From NVQY01 sp047639325 (lineage in GTDB: Bacteria; Pseudomonadota; Alphaproteobacteria; Rhodobacterales; Rhodobacteraceae): a DNA stretch of 6,341 nt. The translations under genes were made by a program, and so were the position numbers. The stretch spans positions 1-6,341 of the forward strand of contig JBLINN010000258.1 of assembly GCA_047639325.1 (NCBI GenBank), given 5' to 3'. Positions 5,636 to 6,341 of this stretch are shown one piece after another. How positions within the stretch are numbered: position 1 is the stretch's first letter; each line of letters starts with the position of its first letter. The notes beneath the pieces are model-generated. The model did not search any database and was not told the DNA's origin. It saw only the letters and a list, made by a program, of their open reading frames with translations.

Positions 5636-6129
5636 CCCTTTTTAAACGCCTCCAGCGCTTCGGTGTCTTGCGCATGATGGCGAGGCCGCGCCGTAAGCTT
5701 GACATAGCCGAGCTTCTTCAGCTCCCGGCCCACGGTCGTTTCATCAAGCGAGACTTTAAATTGCGCATAGAGCCACTGTGCCAGGTCGATCAGCCGCCAA
5801 CGCACAACCCCATGGATCGCCGGGATCGGACCGCTCTCGACGATCGCCACAAGCGCCTGGCGTTGGGCATCATTGAGTTTGGGGCGATTGCCGGGCGCCT
5901 TGCCATCAATCAGCGCATCCGGCCCGCGGGCATTGAACCGCACGACCCAGTCGCGCACAATCTGTAGACCCACCCCGCCGATCCGCGCAGCATCGCTGCG
6001 GCTGCTGCCATCGTAAATCTCAGCCAGCGCCAGCAGCCGTCGGCTCTGGTTCGCGTTCTTCGTCTTCCGTGCCAGGCGCCTCAATGCCGCCCCGTCAAAA
6101 TCCGTCCGTAATCCTATCGCTGCACCCAT
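5578..6129 (-). CDS. IS630 transposase orfA (DNA-binding part)
   Basis: This is 183 aa from the ATG at 6127-6129, chosen because GGAGG (6138-6142) lies 8 nt upstream and because homologues start near MGAAIGLRTDF. An earlier ATG at 6204 lies almost in the terminal repeat and is unlikely. The first helix-turn-helix is around residues 42-66 (SSRSDAARIGGVGLQIVRDWVVRF). A second, winged helix-turn-helix spans roughly 86-142 and ends in SLDETTVGRELKKLGY. These bind the terminal repeats. After EAFKKG (residue 165) the frame reads nonsense-like ALQPNWKKFARV and stops, whereas the -1 frame continues with recognisable transposase sequence. The slippery heptamer A AAG GGG sits exactly there, so orfA is likely the zero-frame product and a fusion with orfB the ancestral transposase. 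Confidence 0.88.
   Translation of the reverse strand: MGAAIGLRTDFDGAALRRLARKTKNANQSRRLLALAEIYDGSSRSDAARIGGVGLQIVRDWVVRFNARGPDALIDGKAPGNRPKLNDAQRQALVAIVESGPIPAIHGVVRWRLIDLAQWLYAQFKVSLDETTVGRELKKLGYVKLTARPRHHAQDTEALEAFKKGALQPNWKKFARVSRKALR
5635..5653 (-). promoter_or_regulatory. Probable -1 programmed frameshift site of the transposase
   Basis: On the minus strand the codons ttt aaa aag ggg gct contain the heptamer A AAG GGG (5641 down to 5635), which fits the X XXY YYZ rule: Lys and Gly tRNAs can re-pair one base back. GGAGG (5653-5649) lies 7 nt upstream and could act as a Shine-Dalgarno-type stimulator, as in dnaX. The -1 frame then gives GFATELEKVRARLPQG, matching transposase sequence. No strong downstream hairpin is visible. 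Confidence 0.6.
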
Positions 6130-6137
6130 GGCCACGT

Positions 6138-6142
6138 CCTCC
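6138..6142 (-). promoter_or_regulatory. Ribosome binding site of transposase orfA
   Basis: GGAGG on the minus strand lies 8 nt before the ATG at 6129. It decides this start over the upstream ATG at 6204. Confidence 0.7.
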
Positions 6143-6191
6143 CAGACATGACACCATAGATTCAGACTTTTGCGACTTTGGGAATCCACAA

Positions 6192-6217
6192 CGTGAGTCA
6201 ACATTCACGCCGATTGG
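6192..6217 (-). repeat. Right terminal inverted repeat of the IS630 element
   Basis: Read inward on the minus strand it starts CCAATCGGCGTGAATG and continues TTGACTCACG. It matches the left end at 16 of 26 positions. It looks the better conserved of the two for this IS group, but that is from memory. Confidence 0.65.
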
Positions 6218-6219
6218 TA

Positions 6220-6271
6220 TTATCTGCTCCGTAACCGCGCGATTGAGACCGGCTGCCTGATCTTGATGTGA
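6220..6271 (+). pseudogene. Short gene remnant, possibly from a carbon-nitrogen hydrolase
   Basis: The frame beginning at 6221 reads YLLRNRAIETGCLILM and then stops (TGA at 6269-6271). This resembles the LLRARAIETGCFVLA block of nitrilase/carbon-nitrogen hydrolase proteins, which contains the catalytic-region-adjacent Arg-Ala-Ile-Glu. Only 16 residues are present, so the match could be chance. It is not a continuation of the HAD gene on the other side of the element. Confidence 0.25.
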
Positions 6272-6279
6272 TGATTTAG

Positions 6280-6313
6280 GACACGTGCATAACGACGTCG
6301 CTAACGGCGTGTC
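6280..6313. promoter_or_regulatory. Imperfect 34-bp dyad upstream of a possible gene start
   Basis: GACACG (6280-6285) pairs with CGTGTC (6308-6313), and the centre is CGACGTCG (6293-6300), with two further symmetric pairs between. The layout fits an operator or an RNA hairpin. It lies 16 bases before the possible start codon at 6330. No T tract follows. Confidence 0.35.
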
Positions 6314-6329
6314 TTGTTGGGAGGGTGTA

Positions 6330-6341
6330 ATGCGGGGCGAG
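6330..6341 (+). CDS. Possible start of a downstream gene, cut by window edge
   Basis: GGGAGG at 6319-6324 precedes an ATG at 6330 by 5 nt, and four codons (Met-Arg-Gly-Glu) remain before the window ends. The good ribosome site is the only evidence, and no family can be named. Confidence 0.3.

Larger units (their letters stand above)
5011..6217 (-). mobile_element. IS630-family insertion sequence (decayed copy)
   Basis: The element is about 1.2 kb, with imperfect terminal inverted repeats beginning CCAA at both ends. It is flanked by the dinucleotide TA at 5009-5010 and 6218-6219, the target and duplication expected of IS630/Tc1-mariner elements. It encodes one transposase on the minus strand, broken into three frames. 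Without the 41-bp insertion the element would be about 1166 bp and the frameshifted transposase 354 aa, both normal for the family. The exact ends could be two or three bases further out, because ATACCAA/TTGGTAT is also symmetric. It inserted into a HAD hydrolase gene. The broken catalytic region means this copy probably cannot transpose by itself. Confidence 0.88.

Noticed and set aside
5034..5967. Plus-strand open frames within the insertion sequence
   Set aside because: They are antisense to recognisable transposase sequence and show no family features.
6130..6217. Promoter for the transposase using TTGACT in the right terminal repeat as the -35 element
   Set aside because: No -10-like sequence is found at 16-18 bp spacing.
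1..6341. CRISPR array, tRNA/rRNA, toxin-antitoxin or defence system
   Set aside because: No spaced direct repeats, RNA gene signatures or relevant protein motifs are visible. The only tandem repeat is the coding 12-bp unit.

Overview
The window reads as a piece of high-GC alphaproteobacterial chromosome, most likely from the Rhodobacteraceae (Roseobacter-type). The reasons are GC-rich codon use, a DUF3572 gene divergent from a PleD-type diguanylate cyclase gene, a stand-alone MttB-family methyltransferase with the C-terminal sequence style of that group, and an IS630 element of the alphaproteobacterial type. This placement comes from recognising families and was not searched.

Layout. (1) Positions 1-438 hold the 3' part of a small membrane-anchored periplasmic protein of the CpxP/Spy-like 'heavy-metal sensor' type, whose start lies outside the window. 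(2) It converges, with an 11-bp gap, on a 490-aa PleD-like protein on the minus strand (450-1922). That protein has two receiver-like domains and an intact GGEEF cyclase domain with an RxxD inhibitory site, but its receivers have lost the phosphoacceptor residues. (3) Across a short divergent intergenic region, two plus-strand genes follow 39 bp apart: a DUF3572 protein and a phosphoglycolate-phosphatase-like HAD hydrolase. (4) After a 114-bp gap containing a palindrome comes a 527-aa trimethylamine methyltransferase (MttB) family protein without pyrrolysine. No corrinoid protein or reactivase gene is visible nearby. (5) From about 4705 the base composition becomes AT-richer. A possible 47-aa ORF with a CPFCGG motif abuts the first 43 codons of a second HAD-type gene.

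(6) That HAD gene is cut off by an IS630-family insertion sequence (about 5011-6217, flanked by TA, with imperfect terminal inverted repeats). Its transposase is read on the minus strand in three pieces. The first break has the form of a -1 programmed frameshift: slippery A AAG GGG with an upstream GGAGG. The second is a 41-bp hairpin-forming insertion that disrupts the DDE domain, so this copy looks dead. (7) The last 124 bp do not continue the HAD gene. They hold a short peptide frame resembling part of a carbon-nitrogen hydrolase, an imperfect 34-bp dyad, and a possible ribosome site and start codon at 6330. This suggests rearrangement at the IS.

Functionally the window is a mosaic: c-di-GMP signalling, a housekeeping-like HAD/DUF3572 pair, a methylated-amine or betaine C1-metabolism enzyme, and a decayed mobile-element junction. 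I see no phage, CRISPR, toxin-antitoxin or defence system, and no tRNA or rRNA. The most notable points are the phosphoacceptor-less PleD homologue, the orphan MttB homologue, and the layered decay of the IS630 element and the gene it interrupts.
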